Below are positions 17,263-25,723 of a DNA stretch of 40,147 bases, one piece after another; the stretch's first letter is position 1; each line of letters begins with the position of its first letter. A model generated the notes under the pieces. That model had not been told where the DNA came from. It did no database searches and saw only the letters and a program-made list of their open reading frames with translations. Source of the DNA: Anderseniella sp. Alg231-50 (GTDB taxonomy: Bacteria > Pseudomonadota > Alphaproteobacteria > Rhizobiales > Aestuariivirgaceae); contig NZ_LT703003.1 in NCBI RefSeq assembly GCF_900149695.1, positions 2,196,773 through 2,236,919 on the forward strand, in the 5' to 3' direction. The position numbers were made by a program, and so were the translations under genes.

Positions 17263-17346
17263 CGCAGCCTCCTGTGAAAGTTGGATCGAAAAGGGAGGCG
17301 CGTAACCTGAATGGAGACGCGCCTCCAAGTCCTCAGGAAAATTGGG

Positions 17347-18345
17347 CTAGTTCGCTGCAGAGCGTATTGCGGTCACTAGGTCGGTGAACTCGGCGCCTTT
17401 GTCAGAAGCGTATTTGTCCTGGACACGTTGACCGGCGGCGATGAAATCATTGCGGTCAAATTCAACGGTTTTCATGCCGCCTTCTCCTGTCAAAAAGGCA
17501 CGGATTTTACCAATCTTGTTGGTCATGTCGTCTTTTTGGTAGATTCCGGCGTCTCGTGCTGCCTTCAGCACCGCTGCCTTTTGTGCATCGTCCAGCTTGC
17601 CCATAATTCGCTCACTCGCGAAAAGCGGGGAAAAGTAGGAAAAGTGCTCAAGCACCGTGAAGTGCGGCATGATTTCATAGAATTTCTGGGATTTGATAAA
17701 GGACGTTCCGTTGTCAGCGCCTTCTACTGTACCGGTTTGAAGTGCAGTCGGTGTATCGGCCCATGGCAGCGGGATCGGAGCCGCTCCAAACTCGGTGAAT
17801 GTATCGATCATGACCTGGTTCTTTGGAACACGAACCTTGAGGCCCTTCATGTCTTCCATTTTTGTGATGGGGTTTCGGGAGTTGTAGAAATCGCGGTCAC
17901 CCACAAAACCGTAAGTCAACAGGTGCACACCGGTCGCCTTGTTCAGCGAAGCGGCGAATTTCGCGCCAACTTCTCCTTCGAGAACACGGTAAGCATGGTC
18001 TTTGTCCTTGAAAATATAAGGCAGGACAAATGCGTCCATCAGCGGATAGTGCGGGGAAATGTTGTTGCCGGTAATGATGTGCATGTCGACTGTGCCGAGC
18101 TGCATTGCCTTGAATGCTTCATCCTCACCCATGAGCTGCCCGCAGCAGCGCACTTTCACGTCGATCGAGCCACCGGAATACTGTTCGGCCAGTTCCTCAA
18201 ACTTGTTGGCAAGCACAGAGTAGGAGCTTCCCTCGGCAGCCGCGTAGCCGAGATTGATTACAACGTCATCTGCAAGGGCTGTTTGTGCCGAAAAAACAAT
18301 GGCTGCAACAGATGCAACAATTGAGGTGAACTTGAACTTCTTCAT
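17347..18345 (-). CDS. dctP: TRAP transporter substrate-binding protein (DctP)
   Basis: The 332-residue protein starts with a Sec signal peptide (KKFKFTSIVASVAAIVFSA, cleavage near ALA-DD). Family segments are INLGYAAAEGSSYSVLANKF, MQLGTVDMHIITGN, KGLKVRVPKNQVMIDTFTEF, PLPWADTPTALQTGTVEGAD and the late FASERIM. It captures the solute in the periplasm. In this family an Arg in the KVRVP segment usually binds a carboxylate; Arg is present, so an acidic or zwitterionic ligand is plausible. A GGGAGGAAAA site precedes the ATG. It is first in the operon, divergent from the LysR gene. Confidence 0.93.
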   Translation of the reverse strand: MKKFKFTSIVASVAAIVFSAQTALADDVVINLGYAAAEGSSYSVLANKFEELAEQYSGGSIDVKVRCCGQLMGEDEAFKAMQLGTVDMHIITGNNISPHYPLMDAFVLPYIFKDKDHAYRVLEGEVGAKFAASLNKATGVHLLTYGFVGDRDFYNSRNPITKMEDMKGLKVRVPKNQVMIDTFTEFGAAPIPLPWADTPTALQTGTVEGADNGTSFIKSQKFYEIMPHFTVLEHFSYFSPLFASERIMGKLDDAQKAAVLKAARDAGIYQKDDMTNKIGKIRAFLTGEGGMKTVEFDRNDFIAAGQRVQDKYASDKGAEFTDLVTAIRSAAN

Positions 18346-18468
18346 GATGTTTTCCTCCCGATTTTTGTATCCTTCGGCTTGGTCGCCGAAAGTTAACCAG
18401 GATTAGTTGCACAGTTTTTATTGCCTGTATAATATCAATTGGGTCTGTATTGATAAGTTTTGGGCATC
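18346..18468. promoter_or_regulatory. Divergent dctP / lysR control region
   Basis: A perfect inverted repeat with 7-bp arms, TATCAAT at 18433-18439 and ATTGATA at 18449-18455, has a 9-base gap, matching the T-N11-A form of LysR operators. It overlaps a possible -10 (TATAAT, 18428-18433) with a possible -35 (TTGCAC, 18407-18412) at a short 15-base spacing, and lies 13 bases before the lysR ATG. A second inverted repeat, TTCGGC (18373-18378) with GCCGAA (18385-18390), lies nearer dctP. Autoregulation by the LysR protein and control of the TRAP operon are likely. Confidence 0.6.
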
Positions 18469-19368
18469 ATGAAATTTGGCCTCAGACATATGCGCTACTT
18501 CATTGCGGTCGCCGAGGAACTTCACTTTCGGCGGGCGGCAGAGCGGTTAGGGGTGGCGCAACCGGCGTTAAGCCGTGCAATCCAGCATCTGGAGCTGGAA
18601 CTCGGGATTGTATTGTTCGAAAGGAGCAACCGCCAGGTTGCGCTGACAAGTGCTGGCCGGGAGTTCCTCAACGGCTCGCGTGGAATTATGAATGCGGTGG
18701 ATCACACGGTCGAGAACGCGCGCCAGGTGCATAGTGGTCAGAAAGGAACATTGCGCATCGGGTATACGGACTTTGCCATAGCAGGCGCGCTGCCAAACCT
18801 GTTGCGGGCGTTCCGCAAAGATCAACCTGGTATCACCCTGCAACCTCATCATGACGTGACCAGAACACAACTGGAGAAGTTGGATGCGGGACTGCTCGAT
18901 ATCGGGTTTGTGACGGGGCCGGTCAGCATAGAGGGCTATATGCAAATCCTGGTTCAGAAGGACAGGTTCGTTTGTTTCGTTCATGAAAACCATCCTCTTG
19001 CGGGCCGAAAATCGATCGAACTGGCTGAACTTGCCAATGAGGAATTTGTGCATGGACCATACCGGGACTGGGAGCATTTTTATTCCTACCTCATGCCGTT
19101 GTGCAGGGAGGCCGGGTTCATGCCGAACATTGTGCAGGAGGCATTCAACTCAGACGGGATACTGGGCCTTGTTGCAAGCGGAATGGGGATCACCATTCTA
19201 ACAGAGAGTTCTCAATCCACTGCAATCAATGGTCTCAAATCAATACCTGTTGATCACGTTGCCCAGCGGCTGGACACAGTTGCCATTTGGAACGGAAACT
19301 CAAAAGATCATTGCACCGGGCAACTGGTAGAGTTCTTGCGCAAGCACGAGTTGGATCTGGAGGGCTAG
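18469..19368 (+). CDS. LysR-family transcriptional regulator
   Basis: The 299-residue protein has the standard N-terminal winged helix-turn-helix: MRYFIAVAEELHFRRAAERL, then AQPALSRAIQHLELELGIVL and LFERSNRQVALTSAG. The remaining 200 residues form the periplasmic-binding-protein-like effector domain (GTLRIGYTDFAIAGALPNLL). I use the ATG at 18469; a TTG lies three codons earlier. It is divergent from dctP, with an operator-like inverted repeat between them, so it most likely controls the TRAP/DMFase-like operon and itself. The inducer is probably the transported compound or a breakdown product. The effector pocket cannot be read from sequence. Confidence 0.9.
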   Translation: MKFGLRHMRYFIAVAEELHFRRAAERLGVAQPALSRAIQHLELELGIVLFERSNRQVALTSAGREFLNGSRGIMNAVDHTVENARQVHSGQKGTLRIGYTDFAIAGALPNLLRAFRKDQPGITLQPHHDVTRTQLEKLDAGLLDIGFVTGPVSIEGYMQILVQKDRFVCFVHENHPLAGRKSIELAELANEEFVHGPYRDWEHFYSYLMPLCREAGFMPNIVQEAFNSDGILGLVASGMGITILTESSQSTAINGLKSIPVDHVAQRLDTVAIWNGNSKDHCTGQLVEFLRKHELDLEG

Positions 19369-19570
19369 TTCCTATCTCGTCTGGGTCTGTGCAATTTGAC
19401 CTGTTTACTGAAATACAGGCGGATTGCACCGGCCGGTATCGTTGGCCATGGAAAAGACGAACAGCCAAAAATTATCAGAAACTGTCGAATTATTTATAGT
19501 GCCGCTTGAGCCCGTCTCTGACAATCCTGCCCGACGCATCGAGCAGATCAGGTCATCGGGAGGTTTCGGA

Positions 19571-20608
19571 ATGAAGTTCCAGCTCGCCATAAATCTGGAA
19601 AGAATAACTGACGACATCAGCATGGAAGAAGTCGCGCGCCATACCCTGGAAATGGTGCAGATGGCCGATGAGGGCGGCTTTCATATCGCCTGGTCTGCTG
19701 AACATCATGCCCTTGAAATGACCATCGCTCCGGACCCGTTTCAGTTGCTGACCTGGTGGTCGGCCCACACCAACAATATTCGCCTGGGTACCGCGGTGGC
19801 GGTTGCCGCATACTGGCACCCGATAAAGCTGGCCGGTGAAGCGGCGATGACGGATCTGCTGACCGGCGGGCGACTTGAATTCGGCATCGGTTCGGGCGCC
19901 TACCAGCGTGAATTTGACCGTATGCATCATGGCCTCAAACAATCGGATGCCTGGATGTACATGCAGGAAATGCTGCCGGCAGTGCTTGCGCTCTGGCAGG
20001 GCGACTATGAACACAACGGCAAGTACTGGCAGTTTCCAACCGCAACCTCGGTTCCGAAGCCGGTTCAACAGCCGCACCCGCCGATCTGGGTCGCTGCCCG
20101 TGCGCCGATCACCTATGAATTTGCGGTGAAAAACGGCTTCAACATCATGTCGTGGCCGCTGACCCGGCCCATGTCGGAGGCGGAACTGTACAAATCCCGG
20201 CTTGACGAGGCGCTGGCCAACAATCCTGACAAGCCACGGCCGATCTTCTCGATGATGCGGCACACGGCGCTTTACGACCGCAAGGACGACTGGGAGGTGC
20301 CGGTCAGGGCGGCGCAGCGGCAACTGGGTCAGTTTGAGAATCTGTTCAAGAACCAGGGCGACGTGAAGAACGGTTTTCCGAAGCAATTGGACCTGAACGA
20401 AATCTCCAACCGGGATGAATACGATCCGAAGATGCTGCACCAGAACCTGATGTTCGGCACGCCGGACGAGGTGATTGCCAAACTGAAGCTCTATCAGGAT
20501 CTCGGGGTTGACCAGTTTACCTATTACGCCAGCCTGGGCCTCGGGCTGAAAGAACAGAAACGGTCGCTTGAACTGTTCTGCAAGGAAGTCATCCCGGCCT
20601 TCTCATAA
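19571..20608 (+). CDS. LLM-class flavin-dependent monooxygenase
   Basis: The 345-residue protein belongs to the bacterial luciferase-like family. It shows FHIAWSAEHHALEMTIAPDP, RLGTAVAVAAYWHPIKLAGE, LTGGRLEFGIGSGAY and PHPPIWVAARAP, and ends with a family-typical GTPDEVIAKLKLYQDLGVDQ. These enzymes use reduced FMN (or F420) from a partner to hydroxylate substrates or cleave C-N, C-S or C-C bonds; RutA, which opens uracil, is one example. The ATG at 19571 has GGGAGG upstream. The flavin reductase gene at 35808 could supply FMNH2. The hydratase gene follows after 22 bases, so they are probably co-transcribed. Substrate unknown. Confidence 0.88.
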   Translation: MKFQLAINLERITDDISMEEVARHTLEMVQMADEGGFHIAWSAEHHALEMTIAPDPFQLLTWWSAHTNNIRLGTAVAVAAYWHPIKLAGEAAMTDLLTGGRLEFGIGSGAYQREFDRMHHGLKQSDAWMYMQEMLPAVLALWQGDYEHNGKYWQFPTATSVPKPVQQPHPPIWVAARAPITYEFAVKNGFNIMSWPLTRPMSEAELYKSRLDEALANNPDKPRPIFSMMRHTALYDRKDDWEVPVRAAQRQLGQFENLFKNQGDVKNGFPKQLDLNEISNRDEYDPKMLHQNLMFGTPDEVIAKLKLYQDLGVDQFTYYASLGLGLKEQKRSLELFCKEVIPAFS

Positions 20609-20630
20609 GTCACAGGAAAAAGGTGTACCG

Positions 20631-21434
20631 ATGTCTGAATTCGTCGAATTGACCCGCAACGGCCACGTGCTGGAAATCAAGCTCAACAAGCCCAAGGTCA
20701 ATGCGATCGATATCCCGATGAGCCAGCATATCGCCGCTGCGTTTGCGGAATTGCGAGATGACCCGGACCTGCGGGTGGGCATCATCACGGCGCAAGGCGA
20801 CCGCATATTCTCGGCCGGATGGGATCTGAAATCGCTGGACGCCGGCGACACCCAGCTCGACAACTGGTGGGATGATGCCGACTATGGCGAAGGCGGCTTT
20901 GCCGGGCTGACGGAGAACTGGAAACTCAACAAACCGGTGATCGCCGCCCTGAACGGACTGGTCATCGGTGGCGGGTTTGAGCTGGCGATGGCCTGCGACC
21001 TGCTCATTGCTGCTGACCATGTGGAGTTTGCCTTGCCGGAAATGCCGCTGGGCATCGTGCCGGATGCAGGCGCGCTGCAGCGGCTTCCAAGACGCATTCC
21101 CCATAACATCGCCATGGAAATGTTCCTGCTCGGCCGCCGCATGGGGGCAGAAGAAGCCGCCCGCTATGGCCTGGTCAACAAGGTGGTGCCGTATGACCAG
21201 CTGATGGATGCGGCGCGCGACTGGGCCGGCCAGCTGGCAAAATCGGCGCCGCTGGCCCTGCAGACAGTCAAGGAAGTGCTGCGCGGTATCGAATGTGTTC
21301 CGCTGGAGCAGGCCTTTGCCAAGATGCGCACCGACGAGATGACAACCTATCGGGCCATGCTGAAGTCGGAAGACGCCGCGGAAGGCGTCAAGGCGTTTGT
21401 TGAAAAACGTGAACCCGTGTTCAAGGGCAGGTGA
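20631..21434 (+). CDS. Enoyl-CoA hydratase (CaiD-like)
   Basis: The 267-residue crotonase-fold protein shows the oxyanion-hole segments ITAQGDRIFSAGWDLKSL and NGLVIGGGFELAMACDLLIA, then EFALPEMPLGIVPDAGALQR with the catalytic acidic position, and GLVNKVVP. It is the usual length for the family. Carnitinyl-CoA dehydratase CaiD is the closest type I recognise, which would hydrate crotonobetainyl-CoA to carnitinyl-CoA. General enoyl-CoA hydratase activity is also possible. The ATG at 20631 has only a modest site (GGAAAAAGG). The stop overlaps the next gene's GTG, so hydratase and dehydrogenase are translationally coupled. This fits successive steps on the same carbon chain. Confidence 0.85.
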   Translation: MSEFVELTRNGHVLEIKLNKPKVNAIDIPMSQHIAAAFAELRDDPDLRVGIITAQGDRIFSAGWDLKSLDAGDTQLDNWWDDADYGEGGFAGLTENWKLNKPVIAALNGLVIGGGFELAMACDLLIAADHVEFALPEMPLGIVPDAGALQRLPRRIPHNIAMEMFLLGRRMGAEEAARYGLVNKVVPYDQLMDAARDWAGQLAKSAPLALQTVKEVLRGIECVPLEQAFAKMRTDEMTTYRAMLKSEDAAEGVKAFVEKREPVFKGR

Positions 21435-22399
21435 GCGACATGACCAGACCGGCTCCGGACAGCGTGACGAGAGTGACAAGTATCGGGGCCGGACCAATCG
21501 GTGCGGGCTGGGCCGCGCATTTCCTGGCCCGCGGTTATGACGTGACAGCCTATCTGCATTCTCTGGACGAGATACCGGCGTTCAATGAAATTCTCGACAC
21601 GGCGTGGATCAGCCTTGAGGCACTCGGTCTGGCTGGCGATGCCTCGCGGGACAGATTGACTATCACCGATGACCTGGAACAGGCGGTGTCACAGGCTCAG
21701 TTCGTACAGGAAAGTGCGCCGGAACGGATCGACCTGAAGCAAGGCCTGTATGAGGTGCTGGGCAGCATCGTGCCCGCCGACGTCGTGATTTCATCCAGCA
21801 CATCCGGATTGACCATGACGGAGATACAGAGCCGGTGCCCGACCCCACAGCGCACCCTGGTCGGGCACCCGTTCAACCCGCCCTACCTGTTGCCGCTGGT
21901 CGAGATTGTCGGCGGCAGGCAAACATCTGCCGAAGCAGTGCAATGGGCGGGGGATTTTTATGCCCATGCCGGCAAGGCACCGCTGGTCATGAAAAAGGAA
22001 ATACCCGGTTTCGTTGCGACCCGATTGCAGGAAGCCCTGTGGCGCGAGGCCCTGCACATGGTCGCCAATGGCGAAGCGTCTCCGGAAGACATTGATACAG
22101 CCCTGATCAACGGGCCGGCCCCGCGCATGGCCATACAAGGCCAGTGCATGGCTTTTCACGTCGCGTGCGGTGAAGGCGGCATGGCCACCAATCTTGACCA
22201 GTTCGGACCGGCGCTGAAACTGCCCTGGACACGGCTGGACGCACCGGAACTGACGCAGCAGCTGCGTGACCGGATGGTTGAGGGATGCAATGAGGTTGCA
22301 GCCGGACGGCACTTCGAGGAGATGGCCGCAGAACGTGACAGGGCCATTGTTGGCGTGCTGAAGGCCGTGGCGGCCGCCAAGACGGCCAGCAAACCCTAA
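21431..22399 (+). CDS. lcdH: L-carnitine dehydrogenase-like 3-hydroxyacyl dehydrogenase
   Basis: The 322-residue NAD-dependent protein has an N-terminal Rossmann loop GAGPIGAGWAAHF, then FVQESAPERIDLKQGLYEVL, ISSSTSGLTMTEIQ, LVGHPFNPPYLLPLVEIVGG and VPGF-type IPGFVATRLQEALWREALHM. Length and motifs match stand-alone carnitine 3-dehydrogenases such as CdhA/LcdH better than fatty-acid-type enzymes. They oxidise L-carnitine to 3-dehydrocarnitine in the cytoplasm. The likely start is the GTG at 21431, overlapping the hydratase stop as GTGA; an ATG at 21440 is an alternative. Its end overlaps the convergent regulator gene by four bases. The BKACE gene nearby would perform the next step. Confidence 0.8.
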   Translation: MSDMTRPAPDSVTRVTSIGAGPIGAGWAAHFLARGYDVTAYLHSLDEIPAFNEILDTAWISLEALGLAGDASRDRLTITDDLEQAVSQAQFVQESAPERIDLKQGLYEVLGSIVPADVVISSSTSGLTMTEIQSRCPTPQRTLVGHPFNPPYLLPLVEIVGGRQTSAEAVQWAGDFYAHAGKAPLVMKKEIPGFVATRLQEALWREALHMVANGEASPEDIDTALINGPAPRMAIQGQCMAFHVACGEGGMATNLDQFGPALKLPWTRLDAPELTQQLRDRMVEGCNEVAAGRHFEEMAAERDRAIVGVLKAVAAAKTASKP

Positions 22400-23442
22400 T
22401 CCACCTCCCAAAATTCGCCATCAGGTAATTTCGGTTGCCTGATGAATGAATAGACGGTTCCCGGCCATGACGGAGCCGCCTCGTTGTCAGGCCAGGCCTG
22501 CCGGTACTCACTGGGCTTCTTGCCGAAAGTGGTTGAAAAACAAAGCGAGAAATACGACAGCGAGTTGAACCCGCAGGCGGCGGAAACTTCCCTTATGGAC
22601 ATGCGCGTGCTGGTCAGCAGGACGCGTGCATACTGTAATCTCAGCAGCCTGGAAAACTGTACGATGGTGCATCCGGTGTCACGTTTGAACAGACGTTCCA
22701 ACTGGCGTTGCGAGACATTCAGCTCCCGGCACAGATCCGGAACCGAGCACGGTTCCTCGATACCGGATTCCAGAATGCGCATGGCAGCCCTTACATCGGG
22801 ATGGATGTCTCCATCCATACCACCGGTCGCATACCGCTGCGGTCCTTCCGCCGGCCGGCGCGGATAGTGCAGGATCTGGTTGGAAACCTCCGCGGCGAGT
22901 TGCTCGCCATGATGATGTGCTATGAGATGCATTATCAAATCCAGCCCTGACGCGCCGCCGGCGCAGGACATGATCTTGTTGCTCACCGTGAAGAGCTGTT
23001 CGCAAACCTCGATGTTGGGAAACGCTTCCGCAAAACCGGGTTTCCAGGACCAGTGGGTGGTTACTTTTTGTCCTGCCAGCAATCCGGCGCGGGCCAGTGC
23101 ATACACGCCCAGTTCCACCGCGACGAGAATTGCCCCCTTGCGCTCCTGCCGCCGCAACCAATTGCTCAAGGCAACATTGTCATAGTGCTCCGCCCCCCAG
23201 CTTCCGAACACAACGATAACATCAGGCCGGACCTGATCGTCCTCTTCCAAAGGGCCGCATTCCACATACATGTCATTGCTCGCCTGAACCTGGCCGGCGA
23301 CGGGCGAGCGAAAATCCCACTCATACAATTGCTGCGGCGCGAGATAATTGGCAACTCGCATTGGTTCAATAACCGTGGTCAGGGTCATCATGTTGAACCG
23401 GGGGATCAGGACGAGATTTATTCTGGTGGGACGAGAACTCAT
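22396..23442 (-). CDS. GlxA/CdhR-like AraC-family regulator
   Basis: The 348-residue protein combines an N-terminal DJ-1/PfpI-like domain (INLVLIPRFNMMTLTTVIEP, PDVIVVFGSWGAEHYDN, SCAGGASGLDLIMHLI) with a C-terminal AraC-type DNA-binding domain (VPDLCRELNVSQRQLERLFK, SIREVSAACGFNSLSYFSLC, FGKKPSEYRQ). CdhR and GbdR, regulators of carnitine and glycine-betaine catabolism, share this layout. I start at the ATG at 23442. It is divergent from the BKACE gene, with a candidate operator between them, and convergent with the carnitine-dehydrogenase-like gene. It is the best candidate for the factor recognising the repeated GGCGAATT motif in this island. Confidence 0.9.
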   Translation of the reverse strand: MSSRPTRINLVLIPRFNMMTLTTVIEPMRVANYLAPQQLYEWDFRSPVAGQVQASNDMYVECGPLEEDDQVRPDVIVVFGSWGAEHYDNVALSNWLRRQERKGAILVAVELGVYALARAGLLAGQKVTTHWSWKPGFAEAFPNIEVCEQLFTVSNKIMSCAGGASGLDLIMHLIAHHHGEQLAAEVSNQILHYPRRPAEGPQRYATGGMDGDIHPDVRAAMRILESGIEEPCSVPDLCRELNVSQRQLERLFKRDTGCTIVQFSRLLRLQYARVLLTSTRMSIREVSAACGFNSLSYFSLCFSTTFGKKPSEYRQAWPDNEAAPSWPGTVYSFIRQPKLPDGEFWEVD

Positions 23443-23532
23443 TTCGCTCCGGGATGTTGGCAGTCTGATTGATCGACCCGCTGGCGGGGCCACGACGATA
23501 TCAGAACAGAACGGCGGATAAAAAGTAATTGT

Positions 23533-23580
23533 GACGAATTTTTTACAATTTCTGAGCCCCCGGCGGCGAATTATTTTGCC
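23533..23580. promoter_or_regulatory. Candidate operator upstream of BKACE gene
   Basis: GACGAATTTTTTACAATTTC lies at 23533-23552 and a second element, GGCGAATTATTTTGCC, at 23565-23580. The first fits the consensus GRCGAATTTNNNACAATTYC also found twice at 27875-27914. It lies 55 bases before the BKACE start and between two divergent genes, as expected for a regulator that controls itself and its neighbours. Confidence 0.55.
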
Positions 23581-23606
23581 AGAACAAAACGCTAGGGAGA
23601 GAAAAA

Positions 23607-24497
23607 GTGAATTTCGAAGTGGTTGTAACGTGTGCTGTCACCGGGGCCGGAGACACCGTAAACCGCCACCCGGGTGTACCTGTGACGCCTCGGCAGATTG
23701 CCGATGCCGCCATCGAGGCTGCCAAGGCTGGTGCCGCCGTCGCCCATATTCACGTCCGCGATCCGGACACCGGAAAGGGTTCGCGCGATCCGGAGCTGTT
23801 CAGGCAGGTTGTCGACATGGTGCGCTCCAGTGACACTGATGTGGTGATCAATCTCACTGCCGGAATGGGCGGAGACTGGGTGCCAAGCCAGGCAGATCCG
23901 GCCCAGCCGGGCCCCGGCACCGACATGATCGGACCGCTTGAACGCCTCGCCCACGTCCAGGACCTGCTACCGGAAATCTGTTCGCTGGACTGCGGCACGT
24001 TGAACTTCGGTGATGGCGACAATATCTACATCTCGACACCGCCGACGCTGCGCATGATGGCGGAACTGACCCGGGACTGGGGCGTCAAACCGGAACTGGA
24101 AGTATTTGATCTCGGCCACATCCGGTTTGCCCGGCAGATGATATCCGAAGGGCTGATCGCGACCCCCCCAATGTTTCAGATCTGCCTTGGAATTCCATGG
24201 GGAGCCGACCAGAGCGTGGATACGATGAAGGTGATGAAAGATCATCTTCCACCAGAGGCAAGCTGGGCAAGTTTCGGTATTTCACGCATGCAGATGCCGA
24301 TGGCTGCTGCGGCGGTTGCGATGGGTGGCAATGTGCGCGTCGGCCTTGAAGACAATCTCTATCTGGATCGCGGTGTGCTGGCATCAAACGGACAGCTGGT
24401 AGACCGGGTCATTGAAATCATTGAGCGCATGGGGGGGCGTGCGCTGACACCGCAGGAGGCCCGCAACAAGCTAAAACTTCGAGGCGCGGACGGATAG
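23607..24497 (+). CDS. 3-keto acid cleavage enzyme (BKACE, dehydrocarnitine-type)
   Basis: The 296-residue protein starts at a GTG with AGGGAGAG just upstream. BKACE signatures are [16 protein letters not shown], the zinc ligands in [48 protein letters not shown] and [20 protein letters not shown]. The family transfers part of a beta-keto acid to acetyl-CoA, releasing acetoacetate and an acyl-CoA. Motifs resemble CdhB of carnitine catabolism, where dehydrocarnitine gives betainyl-CoA. The neighbouring carnitine-dehydrogenase-like gene and CdhR-like regulator support this. It probably leads an operon with the acyl-CoA dehydrogenase and ADP-forming synthetase. Substrate is inferred, not proved. 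Confidence 0.88.
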   Translation: MNFEVVVTCAVTGAGDTVNRHPGVPVTPRQIADAAIEAAKAGAAVAHIHVRDPDTGKGSRDPELFRQVVDMVRSSDTDVVINLTAGMGGDWVPSQADPAQPGPGTDMIGPLERLAHVQDLLPEICSLDCGTLNFGDGDNIYISTPPTLRMMAELTRDWGVKPELEVFDLGHIRFARQMISEGLIATPPMFQICLGIPWGADQSVDTMKVMKDHLPPEASWASFGISRMQMPMAAAAVAMGGNVRVGLEDNLYLDRGVLASNGQLVDRVIEIIERMGGRALTPQEARNKLKLRGADG

Positions 24498-24562
24498 GGT
24501 CGAAAGCTGAAAGCCAATCGCAAGTGTCAGCTGAAGAGAGTTTAACTCTGGAGATTTAGAGA

Positions 24563-25723
24563 ATGAGCATATCAATCTCTCATGAAAATGAACTTCTGCT
24601 TTCCACGTTGCGCGCCTTCATGGACGCCGAAGTTCATCCTCACGAAGACATGGTCGACAAGCTGGGCGAAGTTCCCGAAGACCTTGGCCGGCAGATCGAG
24701 CAGCGCGCAATGGAGGCGGGGCTTTATGCCGCCAACCTTCCCGAAGATATAGGCGGCGGCGGACTGGACAAAACCGCCATGGCGCTGATGGAGCGCCAGT
24801 ATGGCCGCACCACTCATGCCCTGCACTCATGGATTGCACGACCCACGGAAATTCTACTGGCGTGTGAAGGAGACCAGATCGAGCGTTACCTCCTGCCGTG
24901 TGTCACCGGCGAGAAGCGCGAACTGTTCGCCTTGACGGAGCCAGAAGCAGGGTCCGACGTGATGGGCATGAAATCCAATGCACGGCGGGACGGTGATGAC
25001 TGGGTGCTCAATGGTTCCAAGCACTTTATCTCCGGTCCCTGCATGCCTGATTTCGCCATCGTGTTTGCCGCAACCGGTGTCGATGAAACACCGCGCGGCG
25101 AACGCAAACGCATCACGGCCTTTCTGGTGGATGTCGGCTTGCCCGGGTTTTCCATACAGGAAGGCACCAGGTGTGTTTCCTATCGCGGCTACAAGACGTT
25201 TGAACTCCGGTTCGATGATGTGCGACTGGGGCCGGACCAGATACTGGGTGAAGAAGGCAGGGGGCTTGAACTTTCCGGAAAATGGCTGGGCATGGGCCGC
25301 ATCTGGGTCGGAGCGACCTGCTGCGGCAAGGCCGAACGATTGAGCGAAATGGCAACCGAATGGGCGGCAAACCGGAAACAGTTTGGCCAGGCAATCGGCA
25401 GGTTCCAGGCAACCGGTTTCAAGCTTGCTGATATGGCAATCGGTATCCGCACCGGCGATCTCATGGTCATGGATGCTGTTGCGCGTGCCGAAGCGGGTGT
25501 GATGAGTGATGCCGATGCCGCCATGGTCAAGGTCTACTGCTCGGAAATGCTCAATCGGGTGGCTGATGATACAGTCCAGATTTACGGCGGCATGGGATTG
25601 ATGGAAGAGTTCCCCGTGCAGCGCCTGTGGCGCGATTCACGGCTTGAACGCATCTGGGACGGCACATCGGAAATCCAGCGCCACATCATTTCGCGCTCCA
25701 TGCTAAGGCCACTTGGCGCATGA
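24563..25723 (+). CDS. Acyl-CoA dehydrogenase
   Basis: The 386-residue flavoprotein has the full ACAD fold: ALTEPEAGSDVMGMKSNARR (FAD and substrate binding), NGSKHFISGP, RKQFGQAIGRFQATGFKLAD, QIYGGMGLMEEFPVQRLWRD and RIWDGTSEIQRHIISRSMLR. In many ACADs the catalytic base is Glu in a YEGT motif just before the C-terminus; here that place reads WDGT with Asp. Some ACAD subfamilies show this, so it may be active or use another base. In context it would form crotonobetainyl-CoA from gamma-butyrobetainyl-CoA. The ATG is preceded by CTGGAG. The stop overlaps the synthetase ATG by four bases. Confidence 0.9.
   Translation: MSISISHENELLLSTLRAFMDAEVHPHEDMVDKLGEVPEDLGRQIEQRAMEAGLYAANLPEDIGGGGLDKTAMALMERQYGRTTHALHSWIARPTEILLACEGDQIERYLLPCVTGEKRELFALTEPEAGSDVMGMKSNARRDGDDWVLNGSKHFISGPCMPDFAIVFAATGVDETPRGERKRITAFLVDVGLPGFSIQEGTRCVSYRGYKTFELRFDDVRLGPDQILGEEGRGLELSGKWLGMGRIWVGATCCGKAERLSEMATEWAANRKQFGQAIGRFQATGFKLADMAIGIRTGDLMVMDAVARAEAGVMSDADAAMVKVYCSEMLNRVADDTVQIYGGMGLMEEFPVQRLWRDSRLERIWDGTSEIQRHIISRSMLRPLGA

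Noticed and set aside
17428-18324. 298-codon plus-strand open frame opposite dctP
   Set aside because: It is a shadow of dctP on the other strand, with Cys/His-rich, family-less translation.
19553-21497. Long minus-strand open frames opposite the monooxygenase and hydratase genes
   Set aside because: These are high-GC antisense shadows; the plus-strand products have clear family motifs and ribosome-binding sites.
23545-23606. Riboswitch upstream of BKACE
   Set aside because: No conserved aptamer-like pairing was seen; the repeated GAATT elements fit a protein operator better.
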